NCBI RefSeq assembly: GCF_006385705.1
Contig: NZ_VFRQ01000003.1
Coordinates: 186,001-250,000 of the forward strand
Direction of reading: 5' to 3'
DNA length: 64,000 bases
Source: Pontibacter mangrovi
Lineage (GTDB): Bacteria; Bacteroidota; Bacteroidia; Cytophagales; Hymenobacteraceae
A program made the position numbers and the translations under genes. Each line of letters opens with the position of its first letter. Positions within the stretch are counted from its first letter, which is position 1. Below are positions 44,931 through 57,560 of this stretch, piece after piece. The notes under the pieces are model-generated. The model saw nothing but the letters and a program-made list of their open reading frames with translations. It did not search any database and was not told the origin of the DNA.

Positions 44931-44962
44931 TAAGGCTGTGAGTTTTATAACCCACAGCCTTA
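44931..44962 (-). terminator. eno terminator or attenuator
   Basis: The stem TAAGGCTGTG / CACAGCCTTA has a 12-base loop and continues on the - strand into TTTTTGTAG. It stands between the eno stop and the ftsB-like start, so readthrough would be needed for co-transcription. Confidence 0.75.
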
Positions 44963-44989
44963 CAAAATTTATTTTTTGCAAATGGTATT

Positions 44990-47403
<2,414 letters not shown>

Positions 47404-47418
47404 GAGTAAAGATTTATA

Positions 47419-47426
47419 CAAACATA
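47419..47426 (-). promoter_or_regulatory. -7 box of carA
   Basis: TATGTTTG on the - strand fits TAnnTTTG and lies in the T-tract of the ribosomal operon terminator, 16 bases before the carA ATG. The -33 position would fall inside the terminator stem. Confidence 0.5.
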
Positions 47427-47429
47427 AAA

Positions 47430-47459
47430 AAAGGGACACGACTAACGTCATGTCCCTTT
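47430..47459 (-). terminator. End of the ribosomal protein operon
   Basis: The stem AAAGGGACA / TGTCCCTTT with a 12-base loop is followed on the - strand by T7. It lies 21 bases after rplQ, the last gene of the operon. Confidence 0.88.
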
Positions 47460-47479
47460 AAAATATTTACAAACAGAGC

Positions 47480-48010
47480 TTATTCAGCATCTTTTGTCTC
47501 TTCGTTAGCAGTGTTAGACTCAGCAGCAGGAGCTTCCGTTGCTTCAGCGGCCTTAGCCTCTGTTGCAGTGCCTTCAGCTTTCTTCTTGCCACCACGACGA
47601 CGTGTTTTCTTGGCACCTGCAGCTGCAGTACCAGTTGTAGCCAGCATATCCTCGTTGTAGTCTACCAGCTCGATCACACACATTTCAGCGTTGTCACCAA
47701 GTCTGTAACCAGTCTTCAGGATGCGAGTATAACCACCTGGTCTGTTAGCAATTTTAACAGATACCTCATCAAAAAGTTCCTTTACAGACTCCTTGTTTTG
47801 AAGATAAGCGAAAACCGTTCTTCTGGAGTGCGTAGTGTCGCTCTTAGATTTAGTCAGCAGAGGCTCCACATACTTACGAAGCGCTTTGGCTTTAGCTACT
47901 GTAGTAGAAACGCGCTTGTGCAGGATAAGGGATGATGCCAGGTTAGACAACATTGCCTTACGGTGTGAAGCAGTTCTTCCTAAGTGATTAATTTTTTTAC
48001 CGTGTCTCAT
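47480..48010 (-). CDS. rplQ: 50S ribosomal protein L17
   Basis: A 176-residue L17. The conserved core '[56 protein letters not shown]' is followed by '[26 protein letters not shown]'. After residue 125 comes a basic patch ([11 protein letters not shown]) and an Ala/Glu-rich tail absent from E. coli L17, as is common in Bacteroidetes. It is the last gene of the alpha operon. Confidence 0.99.
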   Translation of the reverse strand: MRHGKKINHLGRTASHRKAMLSNLASSLILHKRVSTTVAKAKALRKYVEPLLTKSKSDTTHSRRTVFAYLQNKESVKELFDEVSVKIANRPGGYTRILKTGYRLGDNAEMCVIELVDYNEDMLATTGTAAAGAKKTRRRGGKKKAEGTATEAKAAEATEAPAAESNTANEETKDAE

Positions 48011-48083
48011 TATTTTGAATTGTGCACGTGCATACCGTCGATCAACCTATGCGGGATCGGGAATTATGCCGTAGGATTAAATA

Positions 48084-49073
48084 TTACTCTTCCTCTAATT
48101 TATACTTAGAAAGATCCATACCGAAGGTAAGGCCTTTCTCCTGTACCAGGTTCTCTAGCTCTGTCAACGACTTCTTACCGAAGTTTCTGAACTTCATCAT
48201 GTCCGCAATATCCAGCTGCACCAGGTCGCCAAGCGTTTTAATGTCAGCAGCCTTCAGGCAGTTGTAAGCACGAACAGAAAGGTCCATATCCTGAAGAGGT
48301 GTCTTCAGAACCTTACGCATATGCAGCAGTTCTTCATCTACAGCCTCCTCTTCTTCAGGCTTAGCCGTCTCAAAGGTCATGGTGTTGTCAGAGAACAGCA
48401 TGAAGTGCTGAATCAGGATATTAGCAGCACCTTTCAGCGCATCTTCAGGGTGAATAGAGCCGTCTGTCTGTATGTCAAGAACAAGTTTCTCGTAGTCAGT
48501 TTTCTGCTCTACGCGGGTGTTCTCAACACTATACTTCACATTCTTGATTGGTGTATAGATGGCGTCGATGGCGATCTGACCGAATACCTGCTCAGTTGGC
48601 TTGTTTTCTTCAGCAGGAACGTAACCACGTCCTCTCTGAATCGTCATCTCAAGTTCAAAGTTAACTGAAGTGTCCAGGTGGCAAATTACCAGGTCTGGGT
48701 TCAGCACTTCGAAGCTAGAAGTGAAATTGTTGATATCACCAGCTTTGAAAGTATCTTGTCCACTGAAAGAAACAGTGATCTTTTCGTCAACGACTTCGCT
48801 TATCTTCTTAAAGCGAACCATCTTTAAGTTAAGGATAATGTCAGACACATCCTCAACCACCCCTTCAACAGACGAGAACTCATGCAGTACACCACCTAAG
48901 CGAATGCTTGTAATAGCATATCCTTCCAAAGAAGAAAGAAGGATTCTTCGCAGAGCATTACCGATGGTTACTCCGTAACCTTTTTCAAGCGGCTTGAATT
49001 CAAATAAACCATGAAAGTCGTCGGCTTTTTCCATTACAACTTTCTCTGGCATTTGAAATGCTAATATTGACAT
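48084..49073 (-). CDS. rpoA: RNA polymerase alpha subunit
   Basis: A 329-residue subunit. The N-terminal dimerisation domain has '[49 protein letters not shown]'. The C-terminal domain, which binds UP elements and activators, has '[47 protein letters not shown]'. It sits between rpsD and rplQ in the standard alpha-operon order. Confidence 0.99.
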   Translation of the reverse strand: MSILAFQMPEKVVMEKADDFHGLFEFKPLEKGYGVTIGNALRRILLSSLEGYAITSIRLGGVLHEFSSVEGVVEDVSDIILNLKMVRFKKISEVVDEKITVSFSGQDTFKAGDINNFTSSFEVLNPDLVICHLDTSVNFELEMTIQRGRGYVPAEENKPTEQVFGQIAIDAIYTPIKNVKYSVENTRVEQKTDYEKLVLDIQTDGSIHPEDALKGAANILIQHFMLFSDNTMTFETAKPEEEEAVDEELLHMRKVLKTPLQDMDLSVRAYNCLKAADIKTLGDLVQLDIADMMKFRNFGKKSLTELENLVQEKGLTFGMDLSKYKLEEE

Positions 49074-49110
49074 ACTTGCAGTGTTAAAGGTTATAAATTG
49101 ATTAAGCTGC

Positions 49111-49716
49111 CTACTTAGAGTAAAGCTCGACGATCAGCTGCTCCTGAATTTTCTCAGGAATCTGGTCTCTCTGAGGAGTAGACACAAACTTACCAGCCAT
49201 CGAAGTAGCATCCCACTCTAACCAGCTAAACTGACGAGCATTGCGCACAGTCAAGCTCGTAGTGATAGCCTCAAGGGACTTAGACTTCTCACGTACAGCC
49301 ACAACATCTCCTACTTTAAGTGAGTAAGAAGGAATGTTTACAATCTCACCATTAACTAAAACGTGCTTGTGTAAAACAAGCTGGCGTGCTGCTCTTCTGG
49401 TAGGGGCAATACCTAAACGGTATACCGTATTATCTAATCTAGACTCTAGCAGGGCTAACAGGTTTTCACCTGTAATACCACCTTTTCTATGTGCTTTATC
49501 GAACAGGTTAGCGAACTGCTTCTCTAGAACTCCGTAGATATATTTAGCTTTCTGCTTTTCAGCAAGCTGAATAGCATATTCAGACTGTTTCTTACGACGA
49601 CCACGGCCGTGCTGCCCAGGAGGGTAGCTCTTCTTTTTCAGCGCTTTGCTTGGACCGAAAATCTCTTCATTGAAACGTCTTGAGATTTTACTTTTAGGAC
49701 CTGTATATCTTGCCAT
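49111..49716 (-). CDS. rpsD: 30S ribosomal protein S4
   Basis: A 201-residue primary 16S rRNA binder. It starts '[47 protein letters not shown]' and has the S4 RNA-binding fold '[34 protein letters not shown]'. The N-terminal zinc cysteines of some S4 proteins are absent. Confidence 0.99.
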   Translation of the reverse strand: MARYTGPKSKISRRFNEEIFGPSKALKKKSYPPGQHGRGRRKKQSEYAIQLAEKQKAKYIYGVLEKQFANLFDKAHRKGGITGENLLALLESRLDNTVYRLGIAPTRRAARQLVLHKHVLVNGEIVNIPSYSLKVGDVVAVREKSKSLEAITTSLTVRNARQFSWLEWDATSMAGKFVSTPQRDQIPEKIQEQLIVELYSK

Positions 49717-49738
49717 TTCTTACTTCTCTTTTATGGAA

Positions 49739-50131
49739 TTAAACTCTTCTGCGTTTTGGAGGGCGGCAACCATTATGAGGTAGTGGAGTAACGTCTTTGA
49801 TTGTAGTTACCTCGATACCTGTATTTTGCACAGTACGGATAGCAGATTCTCTACCTGCTCCTGGACCTTTAACAAAAACTTCTGCCTTGCGCATACCAAG
49901 GTCATAAGCAACCTTAGCACAGTCAGCAGCAGCCATTTGTGCAGCATAAGGGGTGTTCTTTTTAGAACCCTTGAAGCCCATCTTACCAGCAGAAGCCCAA
50001 GAAATAACTTGTCCTGCGTTATTGGTTACTGATATTATAATGTTGTTGAAAGAAGCTTTGATGTGTACTTGGCCAGTAGGTTCAACAACTACAACACGCT
50101 TTTTAGCTTTATCTTTTCTTTTCTGAGCCAT
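49739..50131 (-). CDS. rpsK: 30S ribosomal protein S11
   Basis: A 130-residue protein of the 30S platform. Diagnostic parts are '[46 protein letters not shown]', '[46 protein letters not shown]'. It lies between rpsM and rpsD. Confidence 0.99.
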   Translation of the reverse strand: MAQKRKDKAKKRVVVVEPTGQVHIKASFNNIIISVTNNAGQVISWASAGKMGFKGSKKNTPYAAQMAAADCAKVAYDLGMRKAEVFVKGPGAGRESAIRTVQNTGIEVTTIKDVTPLPHNGCRPPKRRRV

Positions 50132-50141
50132 GATCTAGTGA

Positions 50142-50519
50142 TTATTTAGATGCTTTCTTCTTGTTAGCAACTGTCTTACGCTTACCTTTTCTCGTACGAG
50201 AGTTATTCTTGGTTCTCTGACCACGCACTGGCAGACCTTTACGGTGTCTCAAACCACGGTAGCAACCAATATCAAGAAGGCGCTTAATGTGCAGCTGAAC
50301 TTCGGATCTAAGAACACCCTCAGTTTTAATTTCAGCAGCAATTATATTTCTAACTTCACCAGCCTCGTCTTCAGTCCAGTCTTTTACCTTTTTGTCAAGA
50401 TCCACCCCGGCTTTAGTTAAAATCTGCTTCGAAAGGCTGCGACCAATACCAAAAATATAGGTAAGGGCGATCTCTCCTCTCTTGTTATCCGGAATATCTA
50501 CTCCTGCTATTCTAGCCAT
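50142..50519 (-). CDS. rpsM: 30S ribosomal protein S13
   Basis: A 125-residue head protein contacting P-site tRNA and the 50S bridge. It begins '[33 protein letters not shown]' and ends with the basic tail '[34 protein letters not shown]'. rpmJ starts 11 bases upstream. Confidence 0.99.
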   Translation of the reverse strand: MARIAGVDIPDNKRGEIALTYIFGIGRSLSKQILTKAGVDLDKKVKDWTEDEAGEVRNIIAAEIKTEGVLRSEVQLHIKRLLDIGCYRGLRHRKGLPVRGQRTKNNSRTRKGKRKTVANKKKASK

Positions 50520-50530
50520 AAATAAAATAA

Positions 50531-50647
50531 TTAACCTTGTCTTTGTTTATATCTTGGATTCTTTTTGTTGATAACATAAAGCTTCCCCTTACGGCGGATA
50601 ACTTTACATTCAGCACTTCTCTTCTTTACTGATGCTTTAACTTTCAT
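50531..50647 (-). CDS. rpmJ: 50S ribosomal protein L36
   Basis: A 38-residue protein, starting [21 protein letters not shown] and ending PRYKQRQG. It is the normal length and in the normal place between infA and rpsM. Only one cysteine remains (Cys14). The zinc-binding CxxC...C/H set of classical L36 is lost, so this is the zinc-free form. Confidence 0.97.
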   Translation of the reverse strand: MKVKASVKKRSAECKVIRRKGKLYVINKKNPRYKQRQG

Positions 50648-50652
50648 TGGAT

Positions 50653-50871
50653 TTATTTATATCTGTAAACAATTCTGCCTTTAGTTAAATCATAAGGAGA
50701 CATTTCCAGTTTCACCCTGTCACCTGGAAGGATCTTGATATAATTCATGCGCATCTTCCCAGATATATGAGCGATAACTTGGTGACCATTCTCAAGTTCA
50801 ACACGAAACATCGCGTTTGACAATGCTTCTACGATAGTTCCGTCTTGCTCTATGGATGACTGTTTTGCCAT
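50653..50871 (-). CDS. infA: Translation initiation factor IF-1
   Basis: A 72-residue OB-fold factor that occupies the A site during initiation. The sequence '[68 protein letters not shown]' is a full-length match. It directly abuts map, with no spacer, and precedes rpmJ. Confidence 0.99.
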   Translation of the reverse strand: MAKQSSIEQDGTIVEALSNAMFRVELENGHQVIAHISGKMRMNYIKILPGDRVKLEMSPYDLTKGRIVYRYK

Positions 50872-51645
50872 TTATGAATTTTTAGCTTGTTCTATATAAT
50901 CAAACGTTGTTAAGATCTCAGGCTTATCCTTACGAACTACAATAGTATGTTCAAAATGAGCTGAGGGCAATTTATCTTTTGTACGAATGGTCCATCCGTC
51001 ATCCTCCTGCACAATATGCCGTGACCCCAAATTTACCATCGGCTCCACGGCAATAACTAACCCTTCCTGTAATTTAACGCCTTGGCCTCTTCTACCATAG
51101 TTTGGCACTTCAGGCGACTCGTGCAGGTTTCGACCAATTCCATGCCCAACTAACTCCCGCACAACTGTAAAGCCATTTGACTCCGCATGTTCCTGTATAG
51201 TATGGCTCACATCTCCAAGCCTGTTTCCAGCTGCGGCTTTCTCTAGTCCTAAATACAGAGACTCCTTGGTTACTTCAAGAAGCTTCTTCACTTCAGGCTT
51301 TACTTCCCCCACAGCATGAGTATAGGCACAATCGGAGTGGAAACCATTTTTGTAGACACCTGCATCAACAGATATAACATCTCCATCGTTCAATACATAG
51401 TTGCTGGGGAAACCATGAACTACAACTGAATTAACAGAGATGCACAAGCTGAATGGAAATCCATTATAGTTCTTGAAGGAGGGTTTACCGCCATTATCAA
51501 GAATATATTCTTCAGCTATTTTATCTAATTGAATGGTGGCAACACCAGGCTTTATATGACGAGCAATTTCGCCATGTGCTTTGCTCAAGATCAAAGCACT
51601 TTGGCGAATCAGCTCAATTTCTTCTTCAGTTTTATAAATAATCAT
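50872..51645 (-). CDS. map: Type I methionine aminopeptidase
   Basis: A 257-residue dimetal enzyme removing the initiator Met. Ligand regions are 'GFPFSLCISVNSVVVHGFPSNYVLNDGDVISVDAGVYKNGFHSDCAYTHAVG' (two Asp), 'ELVGHGIGRNLHESPEVPNYG' (His), 'LVIAVEPMVNLGS' (Glu) and 'SAHFEHTIVV' (Glu). It lies between secY and infA. Confidence 0.99.
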   Translation of the reverse strand: MIIYKTEEEIELIRQSALILSKAHGEIARHIKPGVATIQLDKIAEEYILDNGGKPSFKNYNGFPFSLCISVNSVVVHGFPSNYVLNDGDVISVDAGVYKNGFHSDCAYTHAVGEVKPEVKKLLEVTKESLYLGLEKAAAGNRLGDVSHTIQEHAESNGFTVVRELVGHGIGRNLHESPEVPNYGRRGQGVKLQEGLVIAVEPMVNLGSRHIVQEDDGWTIRTKDKLPSAHFEHTIVVRKDKPEILTTFDYIEQAKNS

Positions 51646-51648
51646 TGA

Positions 51649-52965
51649 TTAGGAAACCATGGCTATATTTTCTGTTCTGCCACGTAGCTTTCCAGATTTC
51701 ATCATACCATCGTAATGTCGCATCAGCAAGTAGCTTTCAACTTGTTGTAAAGTATCCAGTACAACACCAACCATAATGATAAGAGAGGTGCCTCCAAAAA
51801 ATTGTGAAAACTCTCTTGTTACACCAAACAACATGGCAATTGATGGGAATATAGCAACGAAAGCGAGATAAATAGCTCCCGGTAAAGTTATTCTTGTTAA
51901 GATTGCGTCAATATATTCAGAAGTAGTACGTCCTGGCTTAACACCTGGGATAAAACCGCCACTTCTTTTCAGATCGTCAGCAATTTGATTAGGGTTAACG
52001 CTAATCGCAGTGTAAAAATACGTGAAGACCAGAATCAGTAAACCAAAAACAAGGTTATACTGCCAAGATGTAAAATCCGAAAACGTGGTACCGATGTAAC
52101 TTGCTGTCTCACTTGTGTCCGACCAGATTGAAGCAATCATGGAGGGAAGGAACATGAGTGACTGCGCAAAGATGATAGGCATTACACCAGCTGCATTCAC
52201 CTTTAAAGGGATAAACTGGCGTTGTCCACTATAAAGAGAACTAGCACCTACTTGCTTGGCATACTGTACAGGAATTCTTCTTACAGCCTGCGTAAGCATT
52301 ACAACGGACATCACCACTAAGAAAAGAACAAGGATCTCCAGCAGGAAAAGAAGCGCCCCATTTAACTGTCGGGATAGGAACTCAGCAATAATAGCACCTG
52401 GGAACCTGGACACAATACCTATCATGATCAGCATGGAAATACCATTCCCTATCCCCTTGTCAGTAATCTTCTCTCCAAGCCACATACAGAATATAGTGCC
52501 TGAAGTGAGCACCACCATAGAGGTGATCGTAAAGAGAGTTGTATTAATTGCTATGGCTTCAGCATTGATGGTAGCAACAAATCCTACCGCCTGAGCAAGC
52601 GTAATCACAATAGTCAGAACGCGAGTGATCTGGTTGATTTTCTTTCTACCAGATTCACCCTCTTTCTGCATTTTCTGAAAGTAAGGTACTGCTATGGTTA
52701 GCAGTTGCAGTACGATAGAAGCCGATATATAAGGCATGATACCTAAAGCAAAGATGGAAGCATTACTAAATGCCCCACCTAAGAATGTATCTAACAGACC
52801 GAATATACCACCAGTATTAGCCTCTAATAAATTAGGATCAACACCAGGTAAAACAACATAAGAACCAAGTCTGAAAATAGCTATGAAGAATAGCGTATTA
52901 AGGATGCGGACCCTTAAATCTTCAATAGCAAAAATGTTCTTTAGTGTTGTTATAAACTTCTTCAT
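51649..52965 (-). CDS. secY: Protein translocase subunit SecY
   Basis: A 438-residue channel protein with ten predicted membrane helices. It starts 'KKFITTLKNIFAIEDLRVRILNTLFFIAIFRLGSYVVLPGVDP'. The conserved plug and gate regions 'LGIMPYISASIVLQLLTIAVPYFQ' and the cytoplasmic loop 'ADDLKRSGGFIPGVKPGRTTSEYID' are present. It works with SecA, encoded at 29.0-32.4 kb. Confidence 0.99.
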   Translation of the reverse strand: MKKFITTLKNIFAIEDLRVRILNTLFFIAIFRLGSYVVLPGVDPNLLEANTGGIFGLLDTFLGGAFSNASIFALGIMPYISASIVLQLLTIAVPYFQKMQKEGESGRKKINQITRVLTIVITLAQAVGFVATINAEAIAINTTLFTITSMVVLTSGTIFCMWLGEKITDKGIGNGISMLIMIGIVSRFPGAIIAEFLSRQLNGALLFLLEILVLFLVVMSVVMLTQAVRRIPVQYAKQVGASSLYSGQRQFIPLKVNAAGVMPIIFAQSLMFLPSMIASIWSDTSETASYIGTTFSDFTSWQYNLVFGLLILVFTYFYTAISVNPNQIADDLKRSGGFIPGVKPGRTTSEYIDAILTRITLPGAIYLAFVAIFPSIAMLFGVTREFSQFFGGTSLIIMVGVVLDTLQQVESYLLMRHYDGMMKSGKLRGRTENIAMVS

Positions 52966-52977
52966 ACCTCTTACTAA

Positions 52978-53424
52978 TTAAAGAGCGACTGTTTTACCGC
53001 CTGCTTTTTCAATGGATGATGATGCAGTGCCAGAGAAAGCATGGGCATGAACCTCAACAGCTTTATTTACCTCTCCTCTGCCCAAGATCTTAACTTTATC
53101 GTTCTTCTGAACCAGACCATGCGCTTTGAAAAAATCAAAGTTCATAACAGCCTCGTTAGTTGATTCAGCTAGAGCCTGAATAACATCTAAGTTGATAGCT
53201 TTATACTCAACACGGTTGATATTTTTAAAGCCATACTTAGGTACACGTCTTTGAAGTGGCATCTGACCACCTTCAAAGCCAGCCTTCTGCGAATAACCAG
53301 ATCGAGATTTGGCACCTTTATGTCCGCGAGTAGAAGTACCACCTCTACCTGAACCTGTACCTCTACCTATGCGCTTTCTGGTTTTTACAGCACCCTCTGC
53401 AGGTTTTAAAGATTGTAAGTACAT
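52978..53424 (-). CDS. rplO: 50S ribosomal protein L15
   Basis: A 148-residue L15. Signature: 'RKRIGRGTGSGRGGTSTRGHKGAKSRSGYSQKAGFEGGQMPLQRRVPKYGF' in the extended N-terminal arm, then the compact domain ending 'HAHAFSGTASSSIEKAGGKTVAL'. It overlaps nothing; rpmD lies 2 bases upstream. Confidence 0.99.
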   Translation of the reverse strand: MYLQSLKPAEGAVKTRKRIGRGTGSGRGGTSTRGHKGAKSRSGYSQKAGFEGGQMPLQRRVPKYGFKNINRVEYKAINLDVIQALAESTNEAVMNFDFFKAHGLVQKNDKVKILGRGEVNKAVEVHAHAFSGTASSSIEKAGGKTVAL

Positions 53425-53426
53425 GA

Positions 53427-53606
53427 TTATTGTTCTTTTACTTCTACCAAATTGTGGACTTTCTTTACCATACCAGCAATCTGAGGAGTATACTCAACAG
53501 ACACTGATTTGCTTATCTTCCCAAGGCCAAGCGCTTTAATCGTAAGCTTTTGGTTCTTTGGTCTATCGATAATGCTCTTAACTTGAGTGATAGTTACTTT
53601 CGCCAT
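53427..53606 (-). CDS. rpmD: 50S ribosomal protein L30
   Basis: A 59-residue protein starting MAKVTITQVKSIIDRPKNQK and ending KKVHNLVEVKEQ. It has the L30 core 'TIKALGLGKISKSVSVEYTPQIAGMV' in its standard position between rpsE and rplO. Confidence 0.97.
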   Translation of the reverse strand: MAKVTITQVKSIIDRPKNQKLTIKALGLGKISKSVSVEYTPQIAGMVKKVHNLVEVKEQ

Positions 53607-53611
53607 TTCAA

Positions 53612-54130
53612 TTATCCGTTGAATACTTTCTGCAAATTAACACCTCGTTGCTGTGCAACTGCCAGAGGATCACGCATTTTAGAAAGCGCATCGAAAGTAG
53701 CCTTCACCACGTTGTGTGGGTTAGAAGAACCTTTCGATTTACATAATACGTCTTTAATACCAGCACTCTCCAGTACAGCACGCATAGCGCCGCCTGCAAT
53801 AACACCAGTACCTGGGGCGGCAGGCTTTACAAGAACAAATCCTCCTGAGTATTTACCTTCGATTGCATGGGGAACGGTATTATGATATACAGGAACCTTT
53901 ACAAGGTTTTTCTTTGCATCATCAATACCTTTTGCAATAGCATCAGTTACTTCGTTAGCCTTACCAAGGCCGTAACCAACTACGCCATTGCCATCACCAA
54001 CTACCACGATGGCAGCGAAGCTAAATCTTCTACCACCCTTTACAACCTTGGCTACACGGTTAATGGCTACTACTCTCTCCTTTAGTTCGATTTCGCTCGC
54101 CTTTACGCTACGTATATTATTCTTCAACAT
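53612..54130 (-). CDS. rpsE: 30S ribosomal protein S5
   Basis: A 172-residue protein governing decoding fidelity. Motifs: '[50 protein letters not shown]' and '[45 protein letters not shown]'. It lies between rplR and rpmD. Confidence 0.99.
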   Translation of the reverse strand: MLKNNIRSVKASEIELKERVVAINRVAKVVKGGRRFSFAAIVVVGDGNGVVGYGLGKANEVTDAIAKGIDDAKKNLVKVPVYHNTVPHAIEGKYSGGFVLVKPAAPGTGVIAGGAMRAVLESAGIKDVLCKSKGSSNPHNVVKATFDALSKMRDPLAVAQQRGVNLQKVFNG

Positions 54131-54135
54131 ATTTT

Positions 54136-54483
54136 TTAGAATTTAAGGCCAGCTTCACGAGCGCCTTCTGCCAATGATTTTACTTTACCGTGATAAAGGT
54201 AGCCGTTACGATCGAATACAACCTGTGAGATACCTTTCGCAAGCGCCAGCTCAGCTATTGCAGTACCTACCTTTCCAGCTGTTTCTACATTAGCTTTTGC
54301 ATCATCAAGCTTTACTGAAGAGGCTGCTGCTAGTGTCACACCAGTAGTATCATCAACTAATTGCGCATAGATGGCTTTGTTGCTTCTGTACACCGTAAGT
54401 CTTGGCCTCTCAGAGGTGCCAGAAATTTTATTCCTGATACCTTTCTTTATTCTTAGTCTTCTGCTTATTTTATTAGTAGACAT
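54136..54483 (-). CDS. rplR: 50S ribosomal protein L18
   Basis: A 115-residue 5S rRNA binder. It has '[38 protein letters not shown]' and ends '[28 protein letters not shown]'. Its place is between rplF and rpsE. Confidence 0.99.
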   Translation of the reverse strand: MSTNKISRRLRIKKGIRNKISGTSERPRLTVYRSNKAIYAQLVDDTTGVTLAAASSVKLDDAKANVETAGKVGTAIAELALAKGISQVVFDRNGYLYHGKVKSLAEGAREAGLKF

Positions 54484-54491
54484 GATGACGA

Positions 54492-55046
54492 TTATTTAGA
54501 TGCTGTCTTACCAGCTTTTCTTCTAATAACTTCCCCTACAAAACGGATACCTTTACCTTTGTAAGGCTCTACTTTACGCAGTGATCTGATTTTAGCAGCA
54601 ACTTGACCAATAAGCTGCTTATCATTGCTTTCCAGCGTAACAATAGGGTTCTTACCTTTTTCAGTAACAGCAGTTGCTGCCACTTCTTCAGGAAGGCTTA
54701 GATAAATGTTATGAGAGTAACCAAGCGACAGCTCCAGAACTTTACCCTGAACTGATGCCTTGTAACCAACACCTACTAATTCAAGCTGCTCCTTGTATCC
54801 TTGGCTTACACCTACCACCATATTGTTGATAAGTGAACGATAAAGGCCATGCATAGCCTTATGGCGCTTCTGCTCTGTTGGACGCTCTACAACAATAGAG
54901 TTCTCCTCCTGCTTCACAACCATATCCTTGTCTACAGAAGTAGTAAGTTCGCCTTTAGGACCTTTAACAGTGATTAGGTTATTATCACCTATGGTAACTT
55001 GTGTATTGTTAGGCAGGGCGATTGGCAATTTTCCTATACGTGACAT
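54492..55046 (-). CDS. rplF: 50S ribosomal protein L6
   Basis: A 184-residue two-domain protein near the sarcin-ricin loop. Markers are '[33 protein letters not shown]' and '[31 protein letters not shown]'. The ATG is preceded by AGGAGG at a 7-base spacing, one of few clear Shine-Dalgarno sequences in the window. Confidence 0.99.
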   Translation of the reverse strand: MSRIGKLPIALPNNTQVTIGDNNLITVKGPKGELTTSVDKDMVVKQEENSIVVERPTEQKRHKAMHGLYRSLINNMVVGVSQGYKEQLELVGVGYKASVQGKVLELSLGYSHNIYLSLPEEVAATAVTEKGKNPIVTLESNDKQLIGQVAAKIRSLRKVEPYKGKGIRFVGEVIRRKAGKTASK

Positions 55047-55060
55047 TGTCTATCCTCCTA

Positions 55061-55459
55061 TTAATATACATAACATAACACCTCGCCACCAACATTCAGT
55101 GACTTAGCCTCTTTCTCTGTCATCACGCCTTTAGATGTAGACAAAATAGCTACTCCAAGTCCGTTCAAAACCCTTGGCAGGTTTTCACTGCCAGTGTATT
55201 TACGCAGCCCTGGCTTGCTCACCCTCTCCAGTTTCACAATAGCAGATTGCTTAGTGTTCGGGTTATACTTCAGAGCTATTTTTATAGATCCTTGCACAGA
55301 GGTATCATCAAATTTATAACTTTGAATATACCCTTTGTCGTACAATACTTTAGTGATCTCTCTTTTTATTTTGCTAGATGGTATTTCAACTATTCTGTGG
55401 TTCGCCTTGATGGCGTTACGCACTCTAGTTAAATAATCTGCTATTGGATCTGTGTTCAT
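55061..55459 (-). CDS. rpsH: 30S ribosomal protein S8
   Basis: A 132-residue 16S rRNA central-domain binder. Markers are 'DPIADYLTRVRNAIKANHRIVEIPSSKIKREI' and 'LNGLGVAILSTSKGVMTEKEAKSLNVGGEVLCYVY'. The 90-base gap upstream to rpsN is the largest in the cluster apart from the rpsJ-rplC gap, and it carries a possible internal promoter. Confidence 0.99.
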   Translation of the reverse strand: MNTDPIADYLTRVRNAIKANHRIVEIPSSKIKREITKVLYDKGYIQSYKFDDTSVQGSIKIALKYNPNTKQSAIVKLERVSKPGLRKYTGSENLPRVLNGLGVAILSTSKGVMTEKEAKSLNVGGEVLCYVY

Positions 55460-55501
55460 TATGAATGAATGTAATAATGAATGCTTTATCTAAGCGAGGG
55501 G

Positions 55502-55509
55502 CAAAGATA
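55502..55509 (-). promoter_or_regulatory. Possible internal promoter before rpsH
   Basis: TATCTTTG on the - strand fits TAnnTTTG within the unusually long rpsN-rpsH gap, 42 bases before the rpsH ATG. No clear -33 TTG is seen. Confidence 0.45.
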
Positions 55510-55549
55510 CTAATATCTTTTTAAGAATCTTAATCAGACTCTTAAAAAA

Positions 55550-55819
55550 TTACCAGCTCGCTTTTGTAACACCAGGAATTTTACCCATTACCGCCAGCTC
55601 TCTGAAAACAACGCGAGAAATACCGAATTTTCTCATATATCCTCGTGGTCTTCCGGAAAGTTTGCAACGGTTATGCAGCCTTACTGGTGATGCGTTACGT
55701 GGCAGTTTATCAAGTGCCTCATAATCACCTTTGGCTTTTAGCTCGGCTCTTTTTGCAGCATACTTTGCTACAAGTTTTTCTCTTTTAAGCTCTCTAGCTT
55801 TTACTGATTCTCTTGCCAT
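55550..55819 (-). CDS. rpsN: 30S ribosomal protein S14, zinc-free form
   Basis: An 89-residue S14 of the long type. It has '[69 protein letters not shown]'. The CxxC...CxxC zinc pairs of the short form are missing. It lies between rplE and rpsH. Confidence 0.99.
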   Translation of the reverse strand: MARESVKARELKREKLVAKYAAKRAELKAKGDYEALDKLPRNASPVRLHNRCKLSGRPRGYMRKFGISRVVFRELAVMGKIPGVTKASW

Positions 55820-55821
55820 GG

Positions 55822-56376
55822 TTATTTCTTGATATTAGCGAAAGGCATACCGAATGCTTTTAGAAGCTCGTAGCTCTCTTCGTCAGTTTTAGCTGTAGTT
55901 ACAAAGGTGATATCCATACCTGAAATAGCTTTGATTTTATCAATGCTGATTTCTGGAAAGATGATCTGCTCCTTTACGCCCAGCGTATAGTTACCGCGGC
56001 CATCGAAACCTTTGTCGTTAACGCCTCTGAAGTCACGAACACGTGGAAGAGCTATAGTCAAAAGACGGTCTAAGAATTCATACATTCTTTCGCCTCTTAA
56101 GGTAACGCGTGCGCCAATTGGCATACCTTCACGAAGCTTGAAGTTTGAAACAGACTTCTTTGCGATAGTAGGAACAGCTTTCTGACCTGTGATAGTCGTA
56201 AGCTCGTCCACTCCAACATCTACCAACTTCTTGTCGGCCACGGCTGCGCCGATACCTTTGTTGATGGAGATCTTCGTGATCTTTGGCACCTGCATGATGT
56301 TCTTATACTGGAACTTCTCTTTCAAGGCAGGCACTACCTCATTCTGATATTTTTCTTTTAATCTTGTAGTTGCCAT
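55822..56376 (-). CDS. rplE: 50S ribosomal protein L5
   Basis: A 184-residue 5S rRNA binder of the central protuberance. Markers are '[35 protein letters not shown]', '[34 protein letters not shown]' and '[29 protein letters not shown]'. One base separates it from rplX. Confidence 0.99.
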   Translation of the reverse strand: MATTRLKEKYQNEVVPALKEKFQYKNIMQVPKITKISINKGIGAAVADKKLVDVGVDELTTITGQKAVPTIAKKSVSNFKLREGMPIGARVTLRGERMYEFLDRLLTIALPRVRDFRGVNDKGFDGRGNYTLGVKEQIIFPEISIDKIKAISGMDITFVTTAKTDEESYELLKAFGMPFANIKK

Positions 56377-56377
56377 C

Positions 56378-56701
56378 TTAGATTACCTCTCCTGTCTTTT
56401 TAGAATAACGCTCTGTTTTACCTTCGCTGTTCTTTCTTCTGGCAGTCTTTGTTGTTTCACCACTTTTAGGATCAACTAACGCAACATTGCTAGCGTGAAT
56501 AGGAGCTTCTACTTTGCTAATTCCCCCTTGAGGGTTTTGAGCACTTGGCTTCTGGTGCTTCGTCACCATGTTTAAGCCCTCGATAGTAACTCTTTGCTTT
56601 TCTGCATTTACAGCGATAATGCGGCCTGTCTTGCCGCGCTCGTCACCGGCTATTACTTTAACTGTATCGCCAGTCTTAACATGAAGTTTTTTCTTATTCA
56701 T
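56378..56701 (-). CDS. rplX: 50S ribosomal protein L24
   Basis: A 107-residue assembly initiator with the KOW motif '[46 protein letters not shown]'. The basic C-terminal tail '[22 protein letters not shown]' follows. Standard place between rplN and rplE. Confidence 0.99.
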   Translation of the reverse strand: MNKKKLHVKTGDTVKVIAGDERGKTGRIIAVNAEKQRVTIEGLNMVTKHQKPSAQNPQGGISKVEAPIHASNVALVDPKSGETTKTARRKNSEGKTERYSKKTGEVI

Positions 56702-56719
56702 TTTAATCTGAATTTATAG

Positions 56720-57088
56720 TTATAGAACTTCAGGTGCTAACGAAACAATTTTCATGAATTGCTTTTCACGAAGTTCACGTGCTACCGGTCCGAAAATACG
56801 TGTACCACGTGGCTCGTTGTTTGCGTTCAGAAGAACGGCGGCATTATCGTCGAAGCGAATGTATGACCCGTCTTTTCTTCTTACCTCTTTCTTTGTTCTT
56901 ACAATAACTGCTTTAGAAACAGTTCCTTTCTTAACGTTTCCAGAAGAAAGGGCAGACTTAACAGTTACAACGATTCTGTCGCCTACTGAAGCATACTTTT
57001 TACCAGTACCGCCCAGCACACGAATGCAAAGAACTTCTTTAGCACCGCTGTTGTCAGCCACACTTAGTCTTGATTCCTGCTGTATCAT
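56720..57088 (-). CDS. rplN: 50S ribosomal protein L14
   Basis: A 122-residue protein at the subunit interface. It starts '[27 protein letters not shown]' and has '[48 protein letters not shown]'. It directly follows rpsQ with a single base between. Confidence 0.99.
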   Translation of the reverse strand: MIQQESRLSVADNSGAKEVLCIRVLGGTGKKYASVGDRIVVTVKSALSSGNVKKGTVSKAVIVRTKKEVRRKDGSYIRFDDNAAVLLNANNEPRGTRIFGPVARELREKQFMKIVSLAPEVL

Positions 57089-57089
57089 C

Positions 57090-57344
57090 TTATTTAGCCC
57101 TTTCTATAATTTCTACTAAACGCCATTTCTTGTTCTTGCTTAGCGGACGCGTTTCCTGAATGCGAACTACATCACCGATGTTGCAGTCATTGTTCTCGTC
57201 GTGCGCCATGAACTTGGTAGATTTGCTAACGAACTTACCATACATGGGGTGCTTCATGCGGCTTTCCACCAGTACAGTAATTGATTTGTCCATCTTATTG
57301 CTAACAACCTTACCGCTTCTTTCTTTTCTTAGGTTTCTCTCCAT
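57090..57344 (-). CDS. rpsQ: 30S ribosomal protein S17
   Basis: An 84-residue OB-fold 16S rRNA binder: '[79 protein letters not shown]'. ATG 57344 is chosen over a TTG four codons upstream. Confidence 0.98.
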   Translation of the reverse strand: MERNLRKERSGKVVSNKMDKSITVLVESRMKHPMYGKFVSKSTKFMAHDENNDCNIGDVVRIQETRPLSKNKKWRLVEIIERAK

Positions 57345-57358
57345 GATCTTAATCAATA

Positions 57359-57559
57359 TTAAGAGTTAGCTGTTATTTCACGACGACGAACTTCTGTCTT
57401 TAAACGGGCGATAAGTCGCTTCGTCTCGCGGATTTTCATTGGGTTCTCCAGGGGAGATATAGCATGAGCAAAACGCATGTTCTGCAAATTAGCTGTCTCA
57501 GCGCTGAGCTTGTCCTGCAGTTCTTCGGCAGACAAAGCTGTTATCTCTGAATTTTTCAT
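57359..57559 (-). CDS. rpmC: 50S ribosomal protein L29
   Basis: A 66-residue helical-hairpin protein at the tunnel exit: '[60 protein letters not shown]'. ATG 57559 fits the usual length. The longer frame upstream would overlap rplP. Confidence 0.98.
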   Translation of the reverse strand: MKNSEITALSAEELQDKLSAETANLQNMRFAHAISPLENPMKIRETKRLIARLKTEVRRREITANS

Positions 57560-57560
57560 T

